64,000 nucleotides of DNA from Fredricksoniimonas sp964643325 (GTDB lineage Bacteria > Omnitrophota > Gorgyraeia > Zapsychrales > Fredricksoniimonadaceae). Positions 22,842 to 34,800 of this stretch are shown here, in pieces. The stretch lies in assembly GCA_964643325.1 (NCBI GenBank), contig CAZXSE010000001.1, positions 62,001-126,000 on the forward strand, written 5' to 3'. The position numbers and the translations under genes are program-made. How positions within the stretch are numbered: the first letter of the stretch is position 1; every line of letters begins with the position of its first letter. Under the pieces are notes generated by a model. That model was not told where the DNA came from and ran no database searches. It saw only the letters and a list, made by a program, of their open reading frames with translations.

Positions 22842-25800
22842 CTACGCCTGCCCCTTGCTGCGCGCGTAGTACTCCTGTAACGACTCGACGGTAAATCCTT
22901 CTTTCAAGCCGGCCTCGATGCCGTGCACCGCCGCCCAGGCGCCCTGCAGGGTGGTAATGCAGGGAATGGCGTGGCGGATCGACGCGGCGCGGATGCGGCG
23001 CATGTCCGACTGGCTTTTCTTGCCGGAAGGCGTATTGATGATCAGCTGGATCGCGCCCTTCTCCAGAAGGGTGATGATATTATGCTCGCCTTCCCCGGTC
23101 TTATCCACGATCACCGTGGTAACACCACTGGAACGCAAGACCTTGGATGTGCCTTTCGTGGCAAAGACCCGGAATCCCAGGTCCTGCAGGCGCTTGGCCA
23201 TGAACGCGATGTGGCGCTTGTCATTCTCGTTAACGCTGATGAAGACCGAGCCCTTTTTCGGCAATGCCTGGTTCGCGGCCACCTGGCTTTTCGCGAACGC
23301 CGCGCCGAAGGTCGCGGCCATGCCCATGACCTCACCCGTTGATTTCATCTCAGGGCCAAGGATGATATCCACGCCCGAGAACCGGGAGAACGGCAGGACG
23401 CATTCTTTCACCGCCACCTGCTGCAGGCGGTCGATATCCGGAAGCCCCGGGAAATCCGTCAGCTTCTCACCCGCCATGATGCGCGCGGCCATCTTGGCCA
23501 GCGGCACGCCGATGGCCTTGGACACGAACGGCACCGTACGCGAAGCGCGCGGATTGACCTCGAGCACAAAAACCTTGTCCCCCTTGATCGCGAACTGGAT
23601 ATTCAACAGCCCGATCACGTTCAGCGCCAGCGCAATGCGCCGGGTGCTGTCCTTGATCTCGGCCATGAGCCCCTCGCTCATCGTGTGCGGCGGCAGGACG
23701 CACGCGGAATCACCCGAATGAATGCCCGCGTTCTCGATATGCTCCATGATGCCGGCCACGTAAACCTCTTTCCCGTCGCAGACGGCGTCCACGTCGACCT
23801 CCATGGCATCTTCAATAAACTTATCGATCAGGATCGGATGCCCGCGCGAAACATCCGCGACCTCGTCAATAAAGGTCAGGATGGTCTCTTCGTCATAAAC
23901 AATGCGCATGGCGCGCCCGCCCAGGACATAGGACGGGCGTACCAGGACCGGATACCCCACGCGCGACGCCGCGATGATCGCGTCGTCCACGGAGATGGCG
24001 GAAGCGTTCGCCGGCTGGGCGATCTTGAGCCGGTCCAGCAGGGCCGCGAACTTCTCGCGGTTCTCGGCCATATCAATGGAATCCACGCTGGTGCCGATGA
24101 TGGGGACGCCGGCCTGCTGCAGGCGCCGCGCCAGATTGAGCGGCGTCTGCCCGCCGAACTGCACGATAACGCCATCCGGCTTCTCGACATCGATGATGTT
24201 CATCACATCCTCGAACGTGAGCGGCTCGAAATACAACCGGTCGGAGGTGTCATAATCCGTCGATACGGTCTCGGGGTTGGAGTTGACCATGATGGTCTCA
24301 AAACCGCGCTCCTTAAGGGCGAAAGACGCGTGGCAGCAGCAGTAATCAAATTCAATGCCCTGCCCGATGCGGTTCGGCCCGCCGCCAAGGACCATGATCT
24401 TGCGCCGCGCCCCTTTGGCCGCCCGGGAAAGTTCCTCGTTCTTGATGACGGCTTCATCCTCCGTCTCGTATGTCGAATAAAAATACGGCGTGTATGCCTC
24501 GAACTCGGCCGCGCATGTATCCACAGCCTTGAACGTGGCCACAATGCCCAGGTCCTTGCGCATCTGGCGGATCGACGCTTCCGGCAGCGCCATGACCTCG
24601 GCAAGCTGCGCGTCGGAAAAACCCCATTCCTTGGCCTTGCGCAATGTCGCAGGCGCCAGCGCCTTGGTATCCTCGAATTCCGCAATGATCTTACGCTCAA
24701 GATCAACGATCTCGGCGATCTGCGCGACGAACCACACGTCAACACGCGTGAGCTCGGCGATCCGCGCGACACTCATGCCCTTTTGCAGCGCATATTTCAT
24801 GTAAAAGATCCGCGATGCGTTGGGCTCCTGCAGGCGATGCATCATCTTGTCATCATCAACAAAACGGTAATCGCTCTTGTTGTCGAGGCCGATGTGATGG
24901 ATCTCGAGCCCCCGCAGGCCTTTTTGCAGGGACTCCTTGAAGGTGCGCCCGATGGCCATGGTCTCGCCCACGGACTTCATCTGGACGCCCAGCACATCCT
25001 TCGCCTCCGGGAATTTCTCGAACGTGAACCGCGGGATCTTGGTCACGCAGTAATCAATGGTCGGCTCGAACGATGCGGGCGTTTCGCGCGTGATATCGTT
25101 GCGGATCTCGTCCAGCGTATATCCAACGGCGAGCTTGGCCGCGAACTTCGCGATCGGGAACCCCGTGGCCTTGGAAGCCAGGGCCGATGAGCGCGATACG
25201 CGCGGGTTCATCTCGATAACGACCATGCGCCCGGTCCTGGGATGCACCGCGAACTGGATGTTGGACCCGCCGGTCTCCACGCCGATCGCGCGGATGAGCG
25301 CCAGCGCCTGGTCGCGCATCCTCTGATATTCACGGTCCGTCAATGTCTGGGCGGGCGCCACGGTGATAGAGTCGCCGGTATGAACACCCATGGCGTCAAG
25401 GTTCTCGATGGAGCAGACAATAACAACATTGTCTTTCTTGTCGCGCATCAGCTCCAGTTCATATTCTTTCCAGCCCTCGATCGATTCCTCGATGAGGATC
25501 TCGCTGATCATGCTGCTCTCGATGCCGAGCTTCGCCCTGGCCTCGAATTCTTCAGGAGTATTGACAATGGACCCGCCCGTACCGCCAAGCGTAAAACTCG
25601 AACGGATGATGCACGGGAAGCCAATGTCCTTCGCAACCCTGGCGGCCTCATCCAGCGTACGGGCGAACGCGCTCCGGGGAAGATCGAGCCCGATGCGCTG
25701 GCAAACTTCCTTGAACTGCTTGCGATCCTCCGCCTTCTTGATCACTTCATAATCAGCGCCGAGCATTACGACATTATATTTGGCAAGGACGCCCTGCTCC

Positions 25801-26091
25801 CAAAGTTCGACCGCCAGGTTCAAGCCCGTCTGCCCGCCCAGCGTCGGCAGGATGGCGTCGGGCCGCTCCTTCGCGATGATCTTCTCGAGGAACTCGGCGC
25901 TCAACGGTTCGATATAGGTCTTATCCGCGGTCTCGGGATCGGTCATGATCGTGGCCGGATTGGAATTGACCAGGACGACCTCGAAACCCTCCTCGCGCAG
26001 GGCCTTGCAGGCCTGCGTCCCGGAATAATCGAACTCGCACGCCTGTCCGATCACGATCGGGCCCGAGCCGATGAGCAGGATCTTCTTGATA

Positions 26092-26108
<17 letters not shown>
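22842..26108 (-). CDS. carB: Carbamoyl-phosphate synthase large subunit
   Basis: The 1088-residue enzyme makes carbamoyl phosphate from bicarbonate, ATP and ammonia delivered by CarA. The two homologous synthetase halves each show ATP-grasp features. The first has KKILLIGSGPIVIGQACEFD, SFTLGGTGGS and MNPRVSRSSALASKATG; the second has VLGGGPNRIGQGIEFDYC and VNPRASRTVPFVSKA. The C-terminal MGS-like allosteric domain has VFISVNENDK and LIINTPSG. Length is close to the family norm. Its start overlaps the carA stop by 17 bases, indicating translational coupling. Confidence 0.98.
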
Positions 26109-27189
<1,081 letters not shown>

Positions 27190-27245
27190 GAGAAAGTATA
27201 CTTATCTGTGTAAGAAGAGATTACGGGCAGCTTTTGATCCTAATC

Positions 27246-27273
27246 AATATAGCACCACCCGGCCTTTTGTCAA
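27246..27273 (-). promoter_or_regulatory. Promoter of the carA-carB-purF-pyrG operon
   Basis: Minus-strand TTGACA (27268-27273), a 16-base spacer and TATATT (27246-27251), 56 bases upstream of carA. Confidence 0.8.
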
Positions 27274-27306
27274 CAACGCATTACGCCATTTCTCCGTCGC
27301 AAAACA

Positions 27307-28383
27307 TCACTTTCCAAGGACCCTGCGGCGGTTGCTTTCATACTCCTGTTTTCCCAGTACCTGGCGCGCCAACGCATCCTTATCGGTGCCGTTGTCAAAA
27401 TCATATTCAACGATGGCCGCGTAACTGAGAATGTTCATGAACGGCGCCGCCAGGAACCCCTCCATCTCCGCGGCCAACGCGTCGATCAGCCCGGCATAAT
27501 GCCCCGGCGCCTTCCTGATCTTGATGTCAAGCTTCCCGAACCTGTCGATGTATTCGGCGACCGTCAGGACCTTGATCTCCCGGTCAATGATCTGGTCCCA
27601 GGCCTCGGCGGAAACATCCAGCGCATCCCAAAGCTGACGGAGCCCGACGACCGTGTCATCTCCGGATGGGGGGCCCTCTGCCGGGTCCTGGCCTGCCATC
27701 AACGCTGCAGCCTGACGGCCTGCCGCTGCACGGGCCGCCGTCTCCGCCGCCACTTTTTGCGTGGCCGCAGCGCGGGCCTGCCTGGCCTGTGCCCGCTGAA
27801 GAGCGGCATTCTGTAAAAGTTTCTGACCTGTTGCCGCCTGCTGCATGGCGATCCCCTGGCGCGCCAATGCCGCCTTGCGCGCCGCCAGATAAGCCGCATA
27901 CTCGCGCACCTGATCATTGACCTCGGCCTGGACCTTGCCGGCAACGACCTGCTGCGTGGCGCGGGCCTGCTGGTACGCAACGACCTGCGCAACCTGTTTT
28001 TTCGCGGCCGCGACCTGATACGCCTGGACCTGTTGGGCCTGATGCTGGGCGATCTGGCCTTTGATCTGGTTCGCGGCATTGATCTCGGCGCCGCGCCGGG
28101 CAACAGCCTGCTGCATGGTCTGTTTGTACGCCGCGTATTCCATGGCCGCCTTCTGATACGCCGCCTGCTGCTGGACCACCGCCTGGCGCTGGGCCATGGC
28201 CTGCCGGTACGCAGCGACCTCCTGCGCCTGGCGCTGGGCGATCGCCTGCTGATAAGCCTGCTGTTGCATCTGCTGTTGCATCTGCTGGCGGCGCTGCACC
28301 GCGGCTGCGGCAAAGACATCCGCCGACCACAACAAAACAACACAGCCCGCAACGCATGCCGGCAACAACCTCTGATACATCAT
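27307..28383 (-). CDS. Exported Gln/Ala-rich coiled-coil protein of unknown function
   Basis: From the ATG at 28383, which overlaps the lnt stop as ATGA, the protein has 358 residues; the longer frame upstream lies within lnt. It begins with a signal sequence ending near VFAAAAV (residue 22). Residues about 25-235 are dominated by Gln, Ala, Arg, Val and Tyr in degenerate repeats such as QQAYQQAIAQRQAQEVAAY and RQAMAQRQAV. This is probably a long alpha-helix or coiled coil. The C-terminal 115 residues are globular, acidic and not repetitive, with LWDALDVSAEAWDQIIDRE and EYIDRFGKLDIKI. I recognise no family. An envelope structural role is a guess from export and its neighbours lnt and a lipoprotein. 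Confidence 0.78.
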   Translation of the reverse strand: MMYQRLLPACVAGCVVLLWSADVFAAAAVQRRQQMQQQMQQQAYQQAIAQRQAQEVAAYRQAMAQRQAVVQQQAAYQKAAMEYAAYKQTMQQAVARRGAEINAANQIKGQIAQHQAQQVQAYQVAAAKKQVAQVVAYQQARATQQVVAGKVQAEVNDQVREYAAYLAARKAALARQGIAMQQAATGQKLLQNAALQRAQARQARAAATQKVAAETAARAAAGRQAAALMAGQDPAEGPPSGDDTVVGLRQLWDALDVSAEAWDQIIDREIKVLTVAEYIDRFGKLDIKIRKAPGHYAGLIDALAAEMEGFLAAPFMNILSYAAIVEYDFDNGTDKDALARQVLGKQEYESNRRRVLGK

Positions 28384-29885
28384 GCCGCGCCCTCCCGGCG
28401 TACCTGTTGATGATGAACGATCATGATCATGATTATAACAAACACGAGGCACGCGCAGGCAAAAACATCCCCCCATCGCGCGTAGAACGTCTGGTGCGCA
28501 CCCGAGGGTATATCATAGACCGCCATGCCGGGCTGACCAACATCCAGGGGCCGGCCGATCATCCTGCCAAAAGCATCAACGGCCATGGTCCTTCCCGTAT
28601 TCGCCGCGCGGATCACAGGCACTCCTGTCTCAACAGCGCGCAAGGGCGCGGCAAGGGCGTGCAAAAAGAGCGCCTCACGACGCGCGAACCATCCGTCGTT
28701 AAGCATGGTCACCACGAACTCCGGCCCGCCGGCCGCTGTCCGGCGCAGCAAGAGCGGATAAAATTCTTCAGAGCAGATCACGGCCCCGAAACGCGCGCCG
28801 CCGGCCAGGACCATGGCCCCGGGCTGTGTTCCGGCCGTGAAATGATATTTCCCGATCTTCAACCCGCGCGCAAGGGCCGCGGCCAAAACGGGCGTGAACT
28901 CGGCGAACGGCACCAGGCGCTGTTTATGATAGACGGACCGCCATTCTCCCTCGGGCGATAAAAGAAGAGCGCTGTTAAGGTCCCGGCCTTCCTGCAAGAG
29001 CGCGGACCCGATCAGGATGTTCGTGCGAAAATTCCTGGCCGCGGTCTCAAGGCGCGGCCGCCACTTCATGTCGGTCAGCACATCATCAACGAACGCGGTC
29101 TCGGGCCAGGCCACAAGGTCGCCCGGGCCGGGCCTGCCGGCCACCACAACTTTCTTCATCAATGCCAGATGCCGCGCCGCGTTGACATCATAAAGATCCG
29201 CGCGCACTTTTTCATCACGCAATATGTTCGGCTGGATCACGGCCACACGCGTGTTCCGGCCCGCCTCGTGCGATGGAACAAGCCGCGCCTCGCCGGCCAG
29301 CCAGCACGCCAGAAAGGCCGCCACTCCCCATAACAGGAACCTCACCCGACGGAGACGGGACCGCCATGCCAGATAAAAAGCGGTATTCACAAGAACGATC
29401 GCCCATCCCACGGCATGCACCCCGCCGAACGCCGCAGGCTGGATCAATGCCGGCGTCATGCCCGGCGCATAACCCAGGCTCCAGGTGAAACCTTCCAGCG
29501 CCAGCGAACGCGCCCACTCGGAAACGACCCACGCGGACGGGACCAGAAAAAGCCTCGTGGTCGCCGGAACGACGGACGACGGGAACAAGGCGCCGAACAA
29601 GGCGCCCTGCCAGGCAAGCGCCAGCACAAAGAGCGCCCACCCGCCGGGCGTGACCGGCCAAAGCCAGGACACCAGCGCGCCATACGATAAAAGCCCCCAT
29701 GCCAGGCCAATGAACGCCCGCGCGCCAAAACTCCCCGCCTCCAGGACGCAGAACAGCGGCACCAGGCATCCCCATGCCAGCAGCGGCGCGCCCCCAAGAA
29801 AAAATATGTTCGGAAAAGAAAAATAAAAAAGGACCGATGCGCACGCGATACCGGCCACATCGGTCCTTAGTGACTTCAATGTCAT
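28380..29885 (-). CDS. lnt: Apolipoprotein N-acyltransferase
   Basis: The 501-residue inner-membrane protein has about six hydrophobic segments in the first 200 residues. A nitrilase-like domain follows with the Glu-Lys-Cys triad in WPETAF, YHKQRLVPFAEFTP and VICSEEFYP, and a final membrane segment. It transfers the third acyl chain to outer-membrane lipoproteins, which implies a diderm envelope. The cysteine motif is C-S-E-E rather than the usual C-Y-E. The start is 11 bases after a TPR lipoprotein gene, and several lipoproteins in this window are plausible substrates. Confidence 0.95.
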   Translation of the reverse strand: MTLKSLRTDVAGIACASVLFYFSFPNIFFLGGAPLLAWGCLVPLFCVLEAGSFGARAFIGLAWGLLSYGALVSWLWPVTPGGWALFVLALAWQGALFGALFPSSVVPATTRLFLVPSAWVVSEWARSLALEGFTWSLGYAPGMTPALIQPAAFGGVHAVGWAIVLVNTAFYLAWRSRLRRVRFLLWGVAAFLACWLAGEARLVPSHEAGRNTRVAVIQPNILRDEKVRADLYDVNAARHLALMKKVVVAGRPGPGDLVAWPETAFVDDVLTDMKWRPRLETAARNFRTNILIGSALLQEGRDLNSALLLSPEGEWRSVYHKQRLVPFAEFTPVLAAALARGLKIGKYHFTAGTQPGAMVLAGGARFGAVICSEEFYPLLLRRTAAGGPEFVVTMLNDGWFARREALFLHALAAPLRAVETGVPVIRAANTGRTMAVDAFGRMIGRPLDVGQPGMAVYDIPSGAHQTFYARWGDVFACACLVFVIIMIMIVHHQQVRREGAA

Positions 29886-29896
29886 GGGGTCTGGAT

Positions 29897-30412
29897 CTAC
29901 TTCTTTTCTTCCACCGGCGTTGTCGCCGCAGCCTCGGAGAGCGTCTTGGCCTGCTGCACAAGGACCCCCAACAGGATCGTGGCGCGTTTTTCTCCGCCTT
30001 CATCCTTCTTCTCGCGATAAAGATCAATACTCTTACGCGCGGAAATGATCGCCGGCATCAACTCTCCGGCACTTTCATAAGCCATGGCAAAAAGATAGTA
30101 TGTCACAGGATTATCCGGGAATTTTGCGACCGCCAGGTTCAGGACACCCTTGGCCTGCTCGAATTGCTTGAGCCGGATGAATGTCTCGGCAAGCATGAAA
30201 TAAGCTTCCGCGTAGTCCGGGGCTGTTTTGATCGCCGTCGCAAAGTTCTGCACGGCATTGACCACTTCCCCCTGCTTGAGCATGACAACGCCCTGCATCA
30301 GAAGCTGGCGCGCCTGTTCATTGGCTGCTGTTGCCGAAGGCGCCTTCTGCCCGCAGCCGGCCAGCATGCCCGCGGCGACCACCATCACCATGATACCCAA
30401 TGCCCTTCTCAT
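29897..30412 (-). CDS. TPR-repeat lipoprotein
   Basis: The 171-residue protein has a signal peptide with lipobox MLAGC (Cys at about residue 20). About three tetratricopeptide repeats follow, including ARQLLMQGVVMLKQGEVVNA, FATAIKTAPDYAEAYFMLAE and VAKFPDNPVTYYLFAMAYES. It would be a membrane-anchored scaffold for protein contacts; partners are unknown. It sits between gltD and lnt with 11-base gaps on both sides, so it is transcribed with the glutamate synthase genes. Confidence 0.9.
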   Translation of the reverse strand: MRRALGIMVMVVAAGMLAGCGQKAPSATAANEQARQLLMQGVVMLKQGEVVNAVQNFATAIKTAPDYAEAYFMLAETFIRLKQFEQAKGVLNLAVAKFPDNPVTYYLFAMAYESAGELMPAIISARKSIDLYREKKDEGGEKRATILLGVLVQQAKTLSEAAATTPVEEKK

Positions 30413-30423
30413 AACACGACTCC

Positions 30424-31860
30424 TTACTTATCCTTGCTGATCAAATATTGATGAACGCTTTCTGCCGCCGTGCGCCCTTCATGAATGGCCCACACGACAA
30501 GTGACTGCCCGCGCGTCATGTCCCCGGCAGTAAAAACCCCTGATACCGTGGTCATCTTACCGGCATCAGCCTTTACATTACCACGCATATCAAATTCAAC
30601 GCCACATTTTTTCAACAGCCCCTCCTGAACGGGCCCCAAAAAACCCATGGCCAGGAAAACAAGGTCGCACTCCACATCGAATTGCGAACCAGGGACTTCT
30701 TTCATCTGCGGACGCCCGGTCGCCGGATCTTTGGACGACCAGTCCAGCCGCACCGCGTGAAGGCGTTCAAGCTTTCCGCCTGCGCCGGAAAATCCTTTGG
30801 TCGCAATGCTGTAATCGCGCCCGCAACCCTCTTCATGCGAGGTCGCCGTGCGGCACACCAGCGCCCAATGCGGCCAGGGATTGTCAGCGGCCCTCTCCAG
30901 AGGAGGCTTGGGCAAAAGCTCGAATTGTTTAACGGAAATGGCGCCCTGACGGTTGGCGGTCCCGACGCAATCCGCGCCCGTATCGCCGCCGCCCAATACA
31001 ACAACGCGCCGGCCCTTGGCATTGATCTGTGCCGACGCATCGATCTTGACGCCCAACAGTTTCCGGGTCTGCTGCGTCAGGTATTCCATGGCGAAATAAA
31101 CCCCTTTGAGCTCCCGCCCCGGAACAGCCAGATCGCGCGGCCGCTCAGCGCCGCCGCACAAGACCAGCGCGTCATACTGCCCGCGCAGCACCTGCGGATC
31201 AATGTCCACGCCGACATTAACGCCCGTCTTGAACACAATGCCCTGCGCCTCCATCAATTTAACGCGGCGCTCGACAATGCTTTTCTCAAGCTTGTAGTTC
31301 GGGATCCCCAGCGTCAAAAGCCCGCCGATAAAAGCATTCTTTTCGTAAACCGTGACCTTGTGGCCCTTCCTGTTCAGTTCGTCCGCGCAGGCCAGCCCCG
31401 ACGGGCCGGAACCAACGACCGCGACCTTCTTGCCGGAACGGTGCCTGGGCGCCTCATTCTTGGCCAAGCCATCCGCCCACGCGCGCTCCGCGACCGACAG
31501 CTCGATGTTCTTGATAGTGACCGCGGGATAATGAATAGATAATGTGCAGGAATTTTCGCACGGCGCCGGGCAGACACGCCCCGTGAATTCAGGAAAATTA
31601 TTGGTCCGCGCCAGCCGCGCAGCGGCTTCCGCCCACTGCCCCCGGTAAACCAGGTCGTTCCACGACGGAATGATGTTGCCCAGCGGACATCCCCACTGAC
31701 AGAAAGGAATGCCGCAATCCATGCAGCGTCCGCCCTGGCGGCGCAACGCCTCCTCGGCCGGCAGCGTGACAAATTCGTCCCAGTGCCCCAGGCGCCCGGC
31801 CACAGGCTCCTTGGCATAGTCCTCACGCGCGTACTTTAAGAACCCCTTGACCTCACCCAT
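30424..31860 (-). CDS. gltD: Glutamate synthase small subunit
   Basis: From the ATG at 31860 the product has 478 residues and starts MGEVKGFLKYAREDY, as is normal. The frame extends to 31932, but that would overlap gltB more deeply. The N-terminal cysteines GGRCMDCGIPFCQWGCPLGN bind 4Fe-4S clusters. An FAD-binding GSGPSGLACADEL and an NADPH-binding VVLGGGDTGADC follow, with GVFTAGDMTRGQSLV at the end. It delivers NADPH electrons to GltB for conversion of glutamine plus 2-oxoglutarate to glutamate. Its start overlaps the gltB stop by eight bases. Confidence 0.97.
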   Translation of the reverse strand: MGEVKGFLKYAREDYAKEPVAGRLGHWDEFVTLPAEEALRRQGGRCMDCGIPFCQWGCPLGNIIPSWNDLVYRGQWAEAAARLARTNNFPEFTGRVCPAPCENSCTLSIHYPAVTIKNIELSVAERAWADGLAKNEAPRHRSGKKVAVVGSGPSGLACADELNRKGHKVTVYEKNAFIGGLLTLGIPNYKLEKSIVERRVKLMEAQGIVFKTGVNVGVDIDPQVLRGQYDALVLCGGAERPRDLAVPGRELKGVYFAMEYLTQQTRKLLGVKIDASAQINAKGRRVVVLGGGDTGADCVGTANRQGAISVKQFELLPKPPLERAADNPWPHWALVCRTATSHEEGCGRDYSIATKGFSGAGGKLERLHAVRLDWSSKDPATGRPQMKEVPGSQFDVECDLVFLAMGFLGPVQEGLLKKCGVEFDMRGNVKADAGKMTTVSGVFTAGDMTRGQSLVVWAIHEGRTAAESVHQYLISKDK

Positions 31861-34800
31861 GGATTCCCGGCTCCGATCGTTCCCCGCCCCCTGCGGCCCG
31901 CCTGGCCCGCTCCACAACGGCGCGGTATTCACGCGGATAAACTTTCACGAATTGCGGCAGGACAGCATCCCAGCGCGCAAGGATATCAGCCGCCACCGTG
32001 CTTTGCGTGTACCTGCCGTGCGCGGCGATCATGCTCTTAAGGGCGGCGGCATCCTCCGGATCGACAACCGATACCAGATCGACCATGCCTGTATTGCAGC
32101 GCGCGGCGAACGCGCCATCCTTATCCAGGACATACGCGATGCCGCCCGACATGCCTGCGCCGAAATTGCGCCCCGTCGGGCCAAGGACCACGACGCGGCC
32201 GCCCGTCATGTATTCGCAGCCGTGATCACCCGTGCCTTCAACGACCGCGTCCACACCGGAGTTGCGCACCGCAAAGCGCTCACCCGCGACGCCCCGGAAG
32301 AACGCCTCGCCGCAAATGCCGCCGTAAAGCACCACGTTCCCGACAATGATATTCGCCTCGGCCTGAAGCGCAGAGCCCTTGGGCGGACGGACAATGATCC
32401 TGCCGCCGGAAAGGCCCTTGCCGACATAATCATTGCAATCTCCCTCGAGCTCGAACGTCACGCCGCGCGACAGGAACGCGCCGAAACTCTGGCCCGCGCT
32501 GCCGCTGAAAGAGACCGTGACCGTTCCCTCAGGCAAACCTGCCATCCCGTACTTCACGGCGATCGCAGAGCTTAACATCGTCCCGACGGTGCGGTTGACA
32601 TTGCTGATGTTCATGGCAAACGCCACGGGCTTTTTTTGTTCAAGGGCATCCTTGCAGCGGGACAGGATCTCATTATCAAGCGCCTTCTCAAGCCCATGTT
32701 CCTGCCGCGCGCAGTGGCGCACGGAAATGTGTTTGGGCACATCCGGCTTATGCAGGATATTGGTAAGATCGACCCCTTTGAGTTTCCAGTGCGCCAGCGC
32801 ATCCTTCGCCTCGATCATGTCCACGCGGCCGATCAGCTCGTCAAAAGTCCTGAAACCCAGCTCGGCCATGATCGCACGGACATCCTCGGCGATGAACATG
32901 AAGAAATTGACAATATGCTCCGGCTTGCCGCGGAAGTTCTTCCTCAGTTCCGGATCTTGCGTCGCAATGCCCACGGAGCAGGCATCCAAATGGCACTTGC
33001 GCAGCATGACGCACCCAAGGCACACGAGCGCGATCGTCGCGAACCCGAATTCATCCGCGCCAAGCATGCCGCACAGGACAACATCCCTGCCGGTCTTGAG
33101 CGTTCCGTCGGTCTGCACACGGATGCGGCCGCGCAGGTCGTTGATGACCAACACCTGCTGCACCTCGGCGATCCCGAGCTCCATGGGAAGCCCGGCATGC
33201 TTAATGGATGTCTGGGGGGATGCGCCCGTGCCGCCCTCATAACCCGAGACCAAGAGATGGTCGGCCTTGCCCTTGGCCACGCCCGCGGCAATGGTCCCGA
33301 CGCCGATCTCGGCAACAAGCTTAACGCTCACATCAGCCCGCGGATTGGCGTTCTTTAAGTCATGGATCAACTGCGCCAGGTCCTCAATGGAATAAATATC
33401 ATGATGCGGCGGCGGCGAGATCAGTTGGATGCCGGGCAATGTCCCGCGGGTCGCGGCGATCTCGCGGGTCACCTTATGCCCCGGAAGCTGCCCGCCCTCG
33501 CCGGGCTTGGCGCCCTGGGCCATCTTGATCTGGAGCTGGTCAGCATTGACCAGGTATTCAATATTGACGCCGAAGCGCCCCTGCGCCACCTGCTTGATAC
33601 GGCTACGGCGGGTGTCGCCGCCGGGCATGGGCTTGAACCGCTCGGGGTCCTCACCGCCTTCACCCGTATTAGAGAACCCGCCGAGGCGGTTCATGGCAAT
33701 GGCAAGCGTCTCATGCGCTTCTTTGGAGATCGACCCATAACTCATCGCGCCCGTCGCGAAACGCCGGGCGATCGCGGCGGCCGGCTCGACCTCGGAGATC
33801 GGGACCGGGCTGCCTTTTTTGAATTTCATGAGCGAACGGATATTCGCGCAAGCCTTGTCATTCTCGTTGACCAGGCGCGCGTATTTCTCGTAAAGGGCCC
33901 TGTCATTGGTCCGTACCGCCTGCTGCAGAGCAGCCACCACATCAGGATTGATCTGGCGGAACTCGCCATCCTTGCGCCAATGGTACCAGCCGCCTTCCTC
34001 GAGAAGATCGTGCCCGTGCGGCACGTCCGGATACGCCTGCGCGTGACGGCACAGGGCTTCCGCGGCCACCTCGGTGATGCCGATGCCCCCGATCCTCGAC
34101 GGAGTTGCCGTGAAATACGACGCCACAAACTCTTCCCCGAGGCCGACCGCCTCAAAGATCTGCGCGCCGCAGTAGGACTGTATCGTGGCAATGCCCATCT
34201 TGGAAATGATCTTGAACAGGCCCTTGCGGATGGACTTGATGTAGTTCTTCTGCGCATGGTCCGCGTCAAGGCCCTGGGCATAATGCCCCTTGCGGACCTC
34301 ATTCTCGACGGTATCAAGAGCCAGATAAGGATTAATGGCATTGGCGCCGTAACCGATCAAGAGCGCGAAATGATGCATCTCGCGCGCCTCGCCCGTCTCG
34401 AGAACGATCGACATCTTCGTGCGTGTGCCCTGACGGATCAGATGATGGTGCAGCCCCGCGCATGCCAGAAGGGCGGGCACGGGAACATCCTTCTCGCTGG
34501 AAGCCCGGTCGGAAAGGACGAGGATGTTATACCCCTGCGCCATTGCATTATCAGCGCTGACGCACAACGCTTCCATGGCTTTTGCCAGGCCGTCGTTGCC
34601 GTCCGCTTTCTTGAACAGGATCGGCAGGGTCACGGCTTTCAGGCCCCGGCGGTCGACCTGCGCGATCGCGGCAAGCTCCTGGTTGGAAAGGATGGGCCGC
34701 GGCAACCTCAGGCGGCGGGCGTGTTCCGGCGTTTCCGCCAGCAGGTTCCCCTCGGCGCCAAGATAAACATTCTCGGCCATGACCACTTCCTCGCGGATGG

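Noticed and set aside
27190..27245. PyrR attenuation or pyrimidine riboswitch before carA
   Set aside because: The leader is about 50 bases with no CNGNGAGG loop and no terminator.
27700..28330. CRISPR or microsatellite array
   Set aside because: The repetitive pattern is degenerate Gln/Ala codons within a coding frame; unit lengths vary and there are no spacers.
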